Assembly: GCA_036873755.1 (NCBI GenBank) | Contig: JAVTVY010017357.1 | Coordinates: 1 to 64,000, forward strand | DNA: 64,000 bases | Source of the DNA: Hanleya hanleyi | Lineage: Eukaryota; Mollusca; Polyplacophora; Lepidopleurida; Hanleyidae | Direction: 5' to 3' | Part shown: positions 22,960-33,530 of the stretch, one piece after another | Position numbering within the stretch: the stretch's first letter is position 1 | Layout of the letters: each line of letters opens with the position of its first letter | Made by a program: the position numbers and the translations under genes | The notes under the pieces: model-generated | Databases searched by the model: none | What the model was told of the DNA's origin: nothing | What the model saw: the letters and a program-made list of their open reading frames with translations, nothing else

Positions 22960-23800
22960 TGACCGTCATTAAGGTTTGGTATTCCAAAATGATTGTAAAT
23001 GGCAGTCATACCCATAATATATGTTCAATTGCATCTAAAAGAAATGGAATCCTGCGAAAATTTAAATTCAAACTTAAAAGAAAAACGCTGAACCAAATCT
23101 ACATCAGCTTTATCAGACCAACCTTTGAATATGCTTCTTAGTCTGGGACAACTGCACCAAAGAACAATCAGAAACTATTGAAAAACTACAATTGACTGCA
23201 GCACGTATTGTTATTGGCTTGCCCGCTTACGCTTCAAGAGAGTCTCCTTATTTTGAAACCGGGTGTGAAACGTTGAAAGCTAGGAGGGAAAATTTAAAAC
23301 TATCAACCATGTACAAAATCCACAATGGTGAAGTACCACAATACCTAGCAAATCTAGTCACTCCTCTTGTTGGTGAAGCAATACCTTATCGACTTAGGAA
23401 TGATAATAACTACTATCCCAAAAACACGTCTAATTCATTTATACCTTCCGTCATTAATCAATGGAATAACCTTCCGTATGACAGTAGAAACTCGAGCTCA
23501 TATAATTTCTTCAAATCTAAAATTTCGGCCAAAAAACCACCCCTGTGTACTACTCGGTTGGATACAGGAAAATGAATATGTCAAACAAAGTTACGACACG
23601 GCTGTAGTCAGCTTAATGGGGATTTATATCGCATAAAACTTCACGAAAACGGGCATTGCTTATGTGGGGAACCAACAGAGGATGCCGAACATTATTTATT
23701 ATATTGTCCGCGATACGAAAATATAAGAAAGGAATTACTTGATACTATATATACCGCCAAATACGAATGTCTATCAATTGTTGTGGGGCAGTCCGTCTGT
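22960..23800 (+). mobile_element. LINE 3' remnant (reverse transcriptase C-terminal region)
   Basis: Broken frames encode the C-terminal thumb and tail of a non-LTR retrotransposon protein: a K/R-rich helix leading to QIYISFIRPTFEYAS, then TAARIVIGLPAY, then a region ending in a CLCGEPTEDAEHYLLYCPRY-like Cys/His pattern near 23,655-23,720. A stop after 23,141 and further frame changes show it is dead. The catalytic core is absent. Confidence 0.8.
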
Positions 23801-24194
23801 TTCGCTAACTAACAATACCCAAGGATTTAATTCTGTCCAAAAATTTATCAAAGACAGTCAGCGATTCAGCTAGATGTTTGTTTCAATGAAGTGGACCAGG
23901 GTGCCTCTTATCATCCTTAAAACCAAGACGCCAATCCGCGCACGTGTAGCCTTCACATTTGTCTATCATTGCCTGTAAGAATGTATATGTTCAAATAGTG
24001 ATCTGTGACTTTCTTTAACAAATTTGTTAGATCTGCACTTGGAGATATGCACAAGTTAACGAGACCGTTACGTCGTATAAGTTTATATATTGCTATTTGA
24101 CTTTCTTAGCAAAATTTGTTTTATCTATATTTGGAGAGGGGAAACTAAGTTGGAAGAACTAAATAAAATAAGTTTAAAAAAAAAACAAATCACA

Positions 24195-24700
24195 TACATG
24201 GTTGATTAATCTGAATGTTGTTCCCGTTGTTGATATATATATCATTATGGGAATGTTTAATATCAATGTTTTCCCCATTGTTGCTAAATATCGCAAAATG
24301 GGTCAGGTTATGCAACAGCAAAGCCGTTGGGTCAGAACGCCGCTCTCGTGTCAATATTCAGGCATCCCACGTCTCGGCTTGGTTAATTTTTATGTTGTTC
24401 CCATTGTTGATATGCATCAGTCTGAATGCTGTTCCGTTGTTGCTATATATCGCCAATATGTGGTAGGCCATATAGAGTCCGAATGACTCGTGTCAATTAT
24501 ATATCCCACATATGGGATTGGTCAATTGAACGTTGTTCTAGTTGTTGCGATATATCACGCATATGAGGATGTCTAATTTGATTGCCGTTCCCGTTGTTGC
24601 TATATATAACCAGAAACTGCTTCTGATATATCCCATGTGGATTTGCTTAATTTGAATTTTATTTCCCGTTGTTGCTATATATCGCCCACATGGGTAATCT
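24195..24700. repeat. Minisatellite overlapping the 3' end of the transporter gene
   Basis: Imperfect units of about 50-70 bp contain CCCGTTGTTGCTATATATCG and an ATGGG or CATATG motif. The array enters the coding sequence: the last codons and TAG stop of the - strand gene (24,675-24,700) are made of one repeat unit. Confidence 0.75.
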
Positions 24701-25088
24701 GAATATTGTTATCGTTTTTGTTATCTTTGTTTGCACCTTCTTTGTTGCTAAAGTGGCTATACATAATAACGGCCGGCATAATCACGGCTAGACCAACCAA
24801 CGTAAAACAAGTGGTTATATCAAATTCCGGATCCCAATGAAAAGACGGAGCCGGCTTGAATATCGTCCAGAAGAGCGTAGCCAACGGCGTTACCAACGCC
24901 AGAACGACGACGGCATAGACCGCACCTTCGGCATACTGTATAAGTAGGAAGGAAAACAGGTTCGCGGTGCAATAGGAAAAAACGAACATCCAGGACTTGA
25001 AAGCAGTTCCATAGCAGCTAGCAGATGATGAAAAGTTACACCTCAAGGAAACAGTCAATCGATCGGCGAATTCTCCAAATGATTTTGC
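24675..25088 (-). CDS. CRT/DMT-like transporter, last exon
   Basis: On the - strand the exon follows a TTTGCAG acceptor (cut at 25,088/25,089), is in phase 0, and ends at TAG (24,675). It encodes about 137 residues with three or four hydrophobic segments (SYCTANLFSFLLIQYAEGA; VYAVVVLALVTPLATLFW; TTCFTLVGLAVIMPAVIMY), then a hydrophilic tail. The pattern resembles the C-terminal half of chloroquine-resistance-transporter-like proteins of the drug/metabolite transporter superfamily; substrate unknown. The last nine or so residues come from the minisatellite. It joins in phase with the exon at 26,169-26,264. Confidence 0.75.
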   Translation of the reverse strand, partial: AKSFGEFADRLTVSLRCNFSSSASCYGTAFKSWMFVFSYCTANLFSFLLIQYAEGAVYAVVVLALVTPLATLFWTIFKPAPSFHWDPEFDITTCFTLVGLAVIMPAVIMYSHFSNKEGANKDNKNDNNIQITHVGDI

Positions 25089-26168
25089 CTGCAAATATAA
25101 AATAATAATATCTATCTATGAATTTGAACTTGAGTAGATTTTAGAATACAACCATCTTGATCTAAATTTAATAAGCAGTCCTAATCAGCAAAGAACTTTC
25201 GAGAAGTATATTTTTCATCGATCAGAAATATTAAAGCATATAAGAAGGCCATCAATATAGTTTGTCCGCTGTCTCATAGATAAATGCTAATTTGCTATTA
25301 GTACGGCTGATATAATTATTCATGCTCTAAAATATACATTGTGTAAGTTGGATACATGGCAATCCGTTTTACTTTTTATTTAGCATTTGTTGATACCATT
25401 AAATATTCGCTGATATCATCAAATATCGATCGTTGATCATATAGGACCATATTTTGAATTTGAATTTATTTCTTAATGATATCGCGAATCGATTTGATTA
25501 TATCAGGAACAACTTCTATGATTTGCTGATATCATCAAATGAATTCGTGATATTATTACATTTGACGGCATGTAAAAATAAGCCTAAAGGCCTGCTCCCT
25601 TTTCCTCCAGAGTGCGGGTTTAACCGTTTGTAACTTTGCAGTATCACGTGTGCAGATATCGACCAATCAGCGTGAGTGTGAGGAATTCAACATTAACACA
25701 GATAAAGCGCATTTAGCGACCAGGAGGGAAAAATATTTGCCGGTATCAAAGACCGATCGAACAACGAGAGCAAGGGACGAATATGGTCCAACGCAGATTG
25801 AATGAGCGTATCGCAAAAATAATCATGTATTATGACAATGAAGCCTATGAAAAAATGGATATTTTAAACCAAAACAATATGTGATATCAGTTCTGTAGCA
25901 GAAGGAATCGCTGTTCATTTCTGAGCGCAAACCCAAATTGAATGTAAATGAGTGTTCAGTTCCACTCCGACTTTTCAATGTTTAAACCAATGCTAAAAGC
26001 TTCTGTACACTATATATATGTGTATTTGCCACTCTATCAGAGGATGGAGAAAGTTTTTCTCTGAAAGCTTGTAGAATGGACTCTTACAAAATTGTATCCG
26101 TCGTCATCTTTATTCTGGGATTAGTTAAACCCCTCCATGGAAGGATATAAATGAAGGAATTATCTTAC
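25089..26168. other. Transporter intron, nothing else recognised
   Basis: AT-rich, with several GATATCATCAAAT repeats around 25,390-25,560 and a TATATATATG run near 26,010. No coding frame is supported. Confidence 0.5.
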
Positions 26169-26264
26169 ATTTCCGAAGCTTGGGATGAAGTCCAATGGGA
26201 AAAGCATGACGACGAACACCGTCTGAAATAGCTGAACCCAAGAAATGAAAACCATCGACTCCGC
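26169..26264 (-). CDS. CRT/DMT-like transporter, internal exon (32 codons)
   Basis: On the - strand it lies between the acceptor CATTTTAG and the donor GTAAGA. It is exactly 96 bases in phase 0 and encodes ESMVFISWVQLFQTVFVVML followed by FPLDFIPSFG. One membrane helix followed by a P-x-DFIP turn fits the CRT-like family and continues directly into the exon at 25,088. It is too short to be found as a simple open frame. The intron upstream is 20.7 kb and holds E2 and E4; E2 begins only about 100 bp from this exon. Confidence 0.75.
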
Positions 26265-26360
26265 CTAAAATGACCAAACATAGAATATTAAGTGAATCCA
26301 CGTCAACGCTGTATACATGTAGGCCTACGACTGGAAGAGAATAACTGTACCTTTACCCTC

Positions 26361-28006
26361 AGAAAGCGTATCTGGAGCCACATTGACCTTTGACCTCTCA
26401 GTGCATTTTGTGACGTCAATTCCTGTTCCGGTCACGTGACCAGAAGTGGCGTTTGACCCCTGCGCATGCGCACAATACCGTATAGTTACGGTGCGCAGAT
26501 GAAGGGTCACTTGTGGTCAAGCGACCGGAACCGGAGTTGACGTCACAAAGTGCATTCAGAGGTCAACGGTCAATGTGACTCCAGATACGCTTTAGATCAC
26601 GAAACCTGGCTATTAATACGAGGGTCAACGAGGGTGTGCTATATTTATCGCACCAATACTACTTCATTTACTCTTTGGGGTTACACGTCTATGAGGATAA
26701 AGTCATGGAGGGCATCTCCCATCCACTCTACCCATACACGTTGGTGGAATATTAAAAACAACATAACCTATAGGTGATGTACGATGTTATTATTACGTGC
26801 CTATGATCACTGCGACCACAGGTTCGAGCGTTTCATGTCCACTATCTCTCCACCATTTATAACAAAATTAAATAGCGGCTCTTGCTTTGGGAATTTTCCT
26901 TTCGACATCGATCGTGCTGCCATCTGGATGCGAGGAAGACACCTCTGACTGGGCGAAAACCGGGTTATCTCACCTGATTCGAACATTTGCGCTTCTGAAT
27001 AGGTTAGAATTTGCCTTTGAGTTATTTCCAGGTTAAAATGTCCGGACATGTCCGGTGACGTCACGTCTAGGTCAATAGGCCTCCAGATTCCCTTCAGTTA
27101 AGTGACATTTCCGGAGATGCATGTTTGGGGTAGGAGTATTCAAGTAAGGGTGATCATTTTTCTTCTTCTGGACTTTACTATGGAGTGTGGCGCCTTGTTT
27201 TCTCTGTCCCACCACGTCGAAGACGATGGGAAGGGTCTCGATGCCATGGAGTGACTTTCGCTGAAAAGGTCTGAGTGCGCATACGTACCCCATATGCAGG
27301 CCTGTTAGGGATATTTTGGGATCGAGGTGGCCCACTATTGTTCCGATTGGGCCGTACGAGGTGTCATAGTGAAGCACTCGTGAAGGAGCATCCGACTGGA
27401 AGGGTGTGGCGTGGAGCTGACGTCATACTGCGCATGTGCAGTAAAAAAGGGCACTGGAATGGACGTTTTGGGGTCTAGGTGGAACACTACTGGTCCGATT
27501 GGGCCGTGGGAGAAGTCATAGTGAAGCATCCGTGGAGGGAAACACGACTGGATGAGTGTGGCGTGGAAATGACGTAATTATGCGCATGCCCAGTAGAAAA
27601 AAAATGCATGAGAATGTACGTTTTGGGGTCGAGGTGGACCACTATTGGTCTGATTGGGCCGTGGGAGATGTCATAGTGAAGCACTCGTGGTGAAGCATCC
27701 GACTGCATGAATGTGGCGCATGCACAGTAGAAAAAGGGCTTAGAAATGGACGTTTTGGTTTAGAGATGGTTTATCCTTGCTCCGAATGGGCATGCGGACT
27801 GGTCAAAAGTCACTTTTATCACTGCGCAGGGGCAAAATATCACTTCCGATCAGGTGTCCGGAACCGGAAATGACCTCACAAAGGTCCCAGGCAAATTTCC
27901 AAGATTATTTTGACCTTTAATGCACCTTCCAAGGCTCAAGAGGCGCCTAAGTGCCCTTCTGGAACCTGGCGTGGGGCCCAGCAAGAGTTGACTGCTACTG
28001 AATACG
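26361..28006. repeat. E2 left terminal inverted repeat
   Basis: It pairs with 36,192-37,909. From outside in: a 231-bp palindrome; a segment with ATGTCCGGACATGTCCGG and GCAGCACGATCGATGTC; about three tandem units of roughly 150 bp with GGTCCGATTGGGCCGTGGGA, AGTGAAGCA and TGCGCATG (27,290-27,720); then GGTCCGGAACC-type and GGAACCTGGC segments. Palindromic sites TGACGTCA, GGTCACGTGACC and TGCGCATGCGCA recur. Confidence 0.85.
26363..26593. repeat. 231-bp near-perfect palindrome at the E2 left end
   Basis: It starts AAAGCGTATCTGGAGCCACA and ends with the inverse TGTGACTCCAGATACGCTTT, with the centre near a TACCGTATAGTTACGGTG stem. Both arms carry TGACGTCA, CCGGTC and TTGACC. The whole segment can form one long hairpin. 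Confidence 0.85.
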
Positions 28007-28313
28007 ACTGTTTTTGTCTTTCAGTTACTTTAATGTTAACTGACATGTACGGAAAAAATGCAGCAAGAGTTATCTGCCCCTGAATATGACTGTATATCCA
28101 ATTTTAATCTCCCGGAATGCTCGGCATCAAGCATGGTACCCGACAAAATACGCCAGCATAAATGCCAAGTGTGGAACCCTTCTTTTCTCCACATGTTCCA
28201 TACCGAGAACCTGAGACATGGAAATTGCACCGAATGAGTCGCTTGAACCAAGGCTTCTCTAGGGTAGTGTGAATAAATAGGCTGGTCATGCGCAACCGGA
28301 CGAACCAATACAC

Positions 28314-28321
28314 TATAAATA
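28314..28321 (+). promoter_or_regulatory. TATA box of the E2 PC4-like pseudogene
   Basis: TATAAATACGGCG lies 57 bp before the ATG at 28,371, the same arrangement as in E3 (TATAAATACGAGG, ATG about 50 bp downstream). Confidence 0.7.
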
Positions 28322-28370
28322 CGGCGATCAGTGACGTTGTGGGTCATTCATCTCGCGCCATTTGGTCAGC

Positions 28371-28916
28371 CATGTCGCCAGTCCTACGAGCGCTCCTTTC
28401 CCTTACACTCCAGGTGGGTATACACGTCCATGAGGATAAAGTCACCATCGTGGAAGATTGGGATATTTGCAGGTCGGGCCCGGAGTCCATATCGAATACG
28501 GTTACGCTATACCGTGACGACTGGACCAAATTTGAACGGGTGTTGAGCGGTGAGCTCGATGGTGCCCCATTCCGCGTGGCGAATGCCATCTACGTACACC
28601 GTGGTCCCTTCTTCGCGCGCCTGGACGTTACCAGGACCAAAAGCGAAGCTTCATCCCAGAATGTGATCTGTGCACAGCCTTCGAGAAGGTGGTGTCTATT
28701 GTGAACCAGCTGTTTCCACCGGAGGACCGGTCAGCTGTTCAGTGGGCCTTGTCTCGTGCTATTGAGGACGCACTGGCCGAGTCCAATGAGCAAATTATCA
28801 ACCACGAGGAGGAAGACGAGAGGGACTATCCGGTTCTCATCTGCGTCACCTATAAAGATGTCCTGAATAAACTTAACATCCGTATTCCACCGTCGTCGGA
28901 CGACGACGCCATATAG
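28371..28916 (+). pseudogene. PC4-like protein 1, frameshifted E2 copy
   Basis: It begins MSPVLRALLSL, matching the E3 protein at 60,558. Similarity holds through WTKFERVLSGELDG and IYVHRGPFFARL, then the frame shifts near 28,622. The C-terminal part continues in another frame from about 28,625 to the stop at 28,914-28,916 (AFEKVVSIVNQLF, acidic tail). It is the best preserved E2 gene, with essentially one break. Confidence 0.85.
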
Positions 28917-29324
28917 ATTACCCGTGTATACTTAGTCGACCCAGTGGCAATCGCATCCATACAACGGAGGCCGGTACGGCGTTAGAACCCGAATGAAAGC
29001 ATCCAGAAAGGAACTTCGAGCCCCGCGCCAGATATTCACGGATAATATGGGATGTACGTTTCATTTTGCTATCCTATGATACACCATATTCAAGGCTAAT
29101 AAATAGAGTAGATTTTTAGGACTGTACTCACTTACCTTAAGACAAGCGACGTGAAAGGTTCCACCCACCGCTCGCCAGGAATCCAGTCCCCACTGAGAAG
29201 GGCAACTTTAATACAGATCCCGACGAACCGCCCAAAGAGGTGTTACCGATAGAGGAAGCTTATGTGACTGAAATGATCGATCACTCGATCCTTTGATCTC
29301 ATTCCATTGGCATTTCCTCCTTAT

Positions 29325-29722
29325 AAATACGAGGGAGAGTCACATCTTGTGCTTGACCCCGATGTCTTTCTGTACGTATATGCGCATAAGGTCGATATCA
29401 TGGAGGACAGAGACATCTGTGATGCGTACCCTACACAACCGCGCCCGGTTAACATTCGTTTTTCCATGGAGGGCTGAACCAAATTCAAACGGGTGTTGTC
29501 TGGTGAACTGAACGGCTACCTCATCCACTTGTGTCACGATGTGTACATTCTACGCGACCCCTTCTTTGCTCAATTGTCTCGGCTAGATGAGGGTACAGTG
29601 CATTTTATCTTTCATCCTGTTCTTTGATCCGCGTTGGAAGATGCCGTGGCGGGTGTGGATCAGGTGCTTACAGAGGAAGCGCGGTCATCAGACGATTTGG
29701 ACTGGCCATTTACCATATAAGA
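29325..29722 (+). pseudogene. PC4-like protein 2, E2 copy with stops
   Basis: TATAAATACGAGG at about 29,321 precedes it. Frames encode matches to the E3 protein at 59,979 (YVYAHKVDIMEDRDICDA; LIHLCHDVY; DLDWPFTI). The N terminus is shortened, in-frame stops occur near 29,477 and 29,626, and at about 29,722 it runs straight into integrase sequence. A deletion has removed the integrase 5' half. Confidence 0.8.
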
Positions 29723-29724
29723 TG

Positions 29725-30420
29725 TGCTGGCAGTAGCTGCGTTCAAGGGCATCTTCAAGACGGGTCGCAAGTCGTTGTATTTGCAAACCGACGAAGGCAC
29801 GGAATTCCTCAACAGGCTCTTCCAACAGTTCTGAAATGCCAGAAAGTGTTCTTCTTTCACGCGTACAACGAGAGGAAGGCATACGTTGTGGGAAGGTTCA
29901 ATCGGGCGTTCAAAGGCCGCATGTACAAATATTTCACCCACAAGAATACAAGGCGATACATCGATGTTCTTCCAAACTTTCGGCTGGTTATAATCGAGCC
30001 TACCACTGGAGTATTGCGAGAACACCTATCACCAATACCAAGCACAAAGAATATCGAGTTCGGCGTATCTTGTACCCCATGCAACACCAACCACGATCGA
30101 AGGAGGTGTTCAAGATCGGGGACCCTGTCAGGATCAGTAAAATCAAGAGCAATTTTGAGAAGAGTTACCTCCCCCAATGGAGCGATGAGCACTTCGTGAT
30201 TAAACGCCGCATACTCCGACACCCGCGAGTATATGAACTGGAGGATCTTTAAGAGGAACCGTTACCAGGAACGTTTTACGAGCAAAAATTACAGCCCGTG
30301 GAGAAAACAGGCCAAGACTAAACCGACCGACGCCGAGGCAAGACGGTGCACCTCGTAAAATGGCAAGGCTGGCCCAGTTCCTTCAATTCAGGGACTCAGG
30401 CAACCAGATGAAACTGCTAT
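29725..30420 (+). pseudogene. INT: Integrase, 5'-deleted E2 copy
   Basis: It starts in the middle of the integrase core (AAFKGIFKTGRKSLYLQTDE, second catalytic Asp retained). The first Asp and N-terminal region are missing. Frame changes and stops follow (near 29,833 and 30,250). The C-terminal chromodomain segment is recognisable as WQGWPSS near 30,365-30,385. Confidence 0.85.
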
Positions 30421-30478
30421 AAACCCGCGAACAACAGCCAGTAGCGATCATTCTACGTTCGACCATGAACACGATACT

Positions 30479-30935
30479 ATGGACAAACAGCACCTGCCTC
30501 TGAATCAGCGTATCCAGAAACGTGCAAATGATAAGTGAACTATGTGGTGACATTGCCAACCCTGCTGGGCATTTTATATGGGGGTGTGTTTTACGACGTG
30601 GCATAGCTCAACACTCATCTCATCCAACCAAAGACACAACCACCAGCCGTGAGTGCAGGTCACACGAAATTATAGACCCCCTCCACGCTAGCGCTAGTCA
30701 AACCTCGTCTGGCCCCAGCAACCACCACACCGAGTATACAGTCCAGGTCAGCATCGAGTCCCACATCAAGTATTGCAGCGACCACTACGCCAGAAACCCC
30801 GCCATATACGACCATCTACGGTGAACGCACTAACGTAACCACAACGGTACCAAGGCTCTCTACACACACCAGTGATCCGACGACAGCGAACTCGGTTCAC
30901 TCGTACCAAATTTACAAGAGCGGATTACCATGACA
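30479..30935 (+). pseudogene. Membrane protein, degenerate E2 copy
   Basis: It begins MDKQHLPL, matching the E3 start MDQQQLPL at 58,352, and ends with VHSYQIYKSGLP. Frame breaks and stops lie between; the membrane segment is largely destroyed. Confidence 0.7.
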
Positions 30936-31190
30936 GAGAATACACCTCCAACCACGAACTCCCGGTGGCAACACCTCTTCCCCTGCCTCTTTGCTGGGTC
31001 GAAAGACTCACTTCGTCTAGAAACTTGCTCAACACGCCGACAGCATGATTACCCCTTCCATTGCCCAGGCCATGTGGTGTTACCGAAAATGGCAAGCGGT
31101 ATATTGAGCAATGACAAACATCACGTTCATGGACGTCCTACCCAACCTAAACGATTTGAATCCGGACACTTCAGCCGGCATGGACGATCT
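30936..31190 (+). pseudogene. ATP: Packaging ATPase, degenerate E2 copy
   Basis: RWQHLFPCLFAGSKD corresponds to the E3 ATPase start at RWQHPFTCLIAGPTG, but the Walker A lysine region is lost. Only scattered blocks remain before the sequence jumps to the next gene near 31,190. More than half is deleted. Confidence 0.75.
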
Positions 31191-31194
31191 CATA

Positions 31195-31340
31195 GGAGAG
31201 ACGAAACCCTGGTCCGGAAGCGAGTCCCACAAGCACAGAAGAATAAAATCTAACAGAAAGGCGGCTTTCCCGGTGCGATATTAGCTCCCTTGGCTGCTTC
31301 CGTATTCGACCATCTACTCGCTGGTCTCTTCAGTCGATAA
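31195..31340 (+). pseudogene. Hydrophobic-tail protein, E2 remnant
   Basis: It shows KRVPQAQKNKI, a stop, then KGGFPGAILAPLAASVF, matching the C-terminal half of the E3 protein at 56,819-57,163. Confidence 0.8.
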
Positions 31341-32442
31341 TGAACCACACGAAAATACTAGTCCACATCGAACCACGCCTGATTCAAAGCCCCCAATCGC
31401 CGTTTCCGATCCCACCTACGGTGAAGACGATCAACACACCCGATCACGAGATGCAACAGATTCTACAACGACTTTGGTTAAGCGACAGTGATAAAGTACA
31501 ACAGTACAATCAGACGCTTCATCGGTATATCACGTTCGTGGGGCAAAACAAGGCCCCTGAACCAAGCCCAGCGTCAGTCGCAGAGCCAGCACAACGTGTA
31601 CCGCCAACACCAGTTGTCCTACAGTCGCCATTACCAGGTTACAAGCGTCTGGTCCGTCATTCATACTTCAGCCGTCGTCCATTAGAGAATATCCGCGTCC
31701 ATAATCCAAAGACCTATTCCATATTCCATATAACAGTATTAGCACCAAATTCAAAAAGACAATCATAGTATACATAGACATAGGCTTGTTTCCTGCAAGA
31801 GAGAAGCTGTCAACAGTTTTCAATGATGCCGGCAAGACATCATGATGTTCCAAAAATATCAAATCTGTATCGCTGATCAGTATTCTTAATCCATAATAGT
31901 CGTTGTAAAGTCGTCATCTAAAGAATCATGTATCTCAGTCACGCTTTGATTGTGACTGTTCATATGAGTACCATAAGGATCTTGAAGTACATGGGTTCAT
32001 ACGGCCCCTAGCCCCGGGTTAAGCGGAATTAGACACAAGTTACGAGTTACGACTTGATGCGTCAACCGAGGTCACACACGGATCCTCAATGATGGGAGGT
32101 GTTTGCCCAAGCATTGAAAGACGTGCATGTACCGTAGGAAGTGGCGAGGATCCCCCAGCGCTGGGCCTGGATGCAGCGTGACATGGGACAGCAATCTCCG
32201 GTACACGCACCCCGGAATTCACAACAACAGACTCGAACCCCACGGACCTGGAAAGGCGAGTGGAATCTTAACTCACCGCACACAACACCACAATGGATAC
32301 GCTCCTTACGGAAAGCTTTCACACTCCTTAAAACACCACCCCTGGTCAATACACCCACGTCTCCAGAACGGTGACACGTAGTAAGTCAACGCGACGATCA
32401 CGACGCAGGAAACAAGGTCTCAAAGTCTGGCAACACTATTAA
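31340..32442 (+). pseudogene. Proline-rich protein, E2 copy interrupted by an insertion
   Basis: The N-terminal part (31,340-31,640) matches the E3 279-aa protein (MNHTKILVHIEPRL; a TVKTINT block). The C-terminal part resumes near 32,050 (LMRQPRSHTDPQ, stop; QRWAWMQRDM). Between them lies a repeat of about 320 bp (31,640-31,965) found twice more in the window, plus some 80 bp of degraded sequence. Confidence 0.8.
31640..31965 (-). repeat. Dispersed repeat with small membrane-protein frame, copy 1
   Basis: It begins TTACAAGCGTCTGGTC and ends near CACGCTTTGATTG. On the - strand it is open for MIFLEHHDVLPASLKTVDS, continuing to MYTMIVFLNLVLILLYGIWN (one membrane helix) and a short C-terminal tail ending at 31,668. 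Other copies are at 37,945-38,345 (- frame) and 39,720-40,030 (+ frame). Confidence 0.75.
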
Positions 32443-32475
32443 AACCAACAGCGGCAACAGGAAATCTCAGTCGTC

Positions 32476-33125
32476 ATGTTTTACTTCACACTACCCAGTA
32501 ATATCTCGGCTGCGGTGTTTCCCAACAACAGCTTAGCCCATTATATCACACAGCTGCAACATCCATTACATTCCCCAGGGACTTTGGGAGTGTGACCTAA
32601 TGGGTATACAGTACACGTATACGTGGTACAACGTGCAACACGATAAGGTGTGGTATGAAATCTTGCACGAAGGCAACACCTATAACTTCACACTTCCCCA
32701 AGGCCACATCAAGGCCACATGAAGATTTCATCAAGAGCTTGAGCCCTGGAGGAATCAATATCTTCTCCTTTGCGAACGCGATCCGAATGGAGTACCACAA
32801 GTGGAACCACAAGTTCCTGATCATCCTCCAAACCAATGTGCACCGTACGTTTCATCAAGACGTTGAAGGAGCTGTGTGCACTAGAGAAGAATAACTATCT
32901 CGGGCCCGGTGGGATCCAGAGGAAGACCATGCTGCATATTAAGGTTGGCTTGTTGATATGCAAAGGGACTGGGAAGATCAGGTCACAATGCTTTAGCCAC
33001 GTACTCTGTCCATCGAAGCGACAGATTGACATCCGTACCATCACCATCGATATACGAGGTGACACCGGACAAGATCTGGCGTTCAAAATTGGGACAAACT
33101 TCATTTTCGACAGGCATGCTCTCCC
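32476..33125 (+). pseudogene. mCP: Penton-like minor capsid, degenerate E2 copy
   Basis: The start MFYFTLPSNISAAVFPN parallels the E3 gene at 55,949. Stops and frame changes occur from about 32,600, and the C-terminal block (RQIDIRTITIDIRGDTGQD, near 33,020-33,080) is still clear. The middle is deleted or scrambled. Confidence 0.85.
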
Positions 33126-33149
33126 AACTTTGTATAATGAAGGTACCTT

Positions 33150-33530
33150 AAGAGTGCGATGCACACGGACTATTATACCCAACAGGCCGGTGGCGGCCTT
33201 CCTGTCTTTGCAGGTACATGCATCCAACGAGGTCATGGGCTGGGGAAACTACGCAGAGTATCGTCAAAACGTTCCTGCCCCTGGTGACACGTGGGGTAAA
33301 AGCGGTCGGAAAACAAGCGGTCCGAAGTGGGGTACAAACACTGGGAGATGCGTTCAGCGGTGTCCCCGTCCGAGAGGCATTGAAACGCCCGAGTCAAAGA
33401 AGCAGGAGGTGTCTTGGTCGCCAAAGCATAACGCACCGTATGGAATAAAAGACCTGCACCACCGAGAATGCGCACCAGTTAACGACCGACTCATCGAGGA
33501 CGCACATCGAAGACTCGGGATATCTTTGCG
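33150..33530 (+). pseudogene. Basic core protein, E2 copy
   Basis: SIVKTFLPLVTRGVKAVGKQ and VREALKR match the E3 protein at 54,755-55,162. The upstream frame is broken near 33,240 and the C-terminal basic tail is scrambled. The sequence then runs into capsid sequence. Confidence 0.8.
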
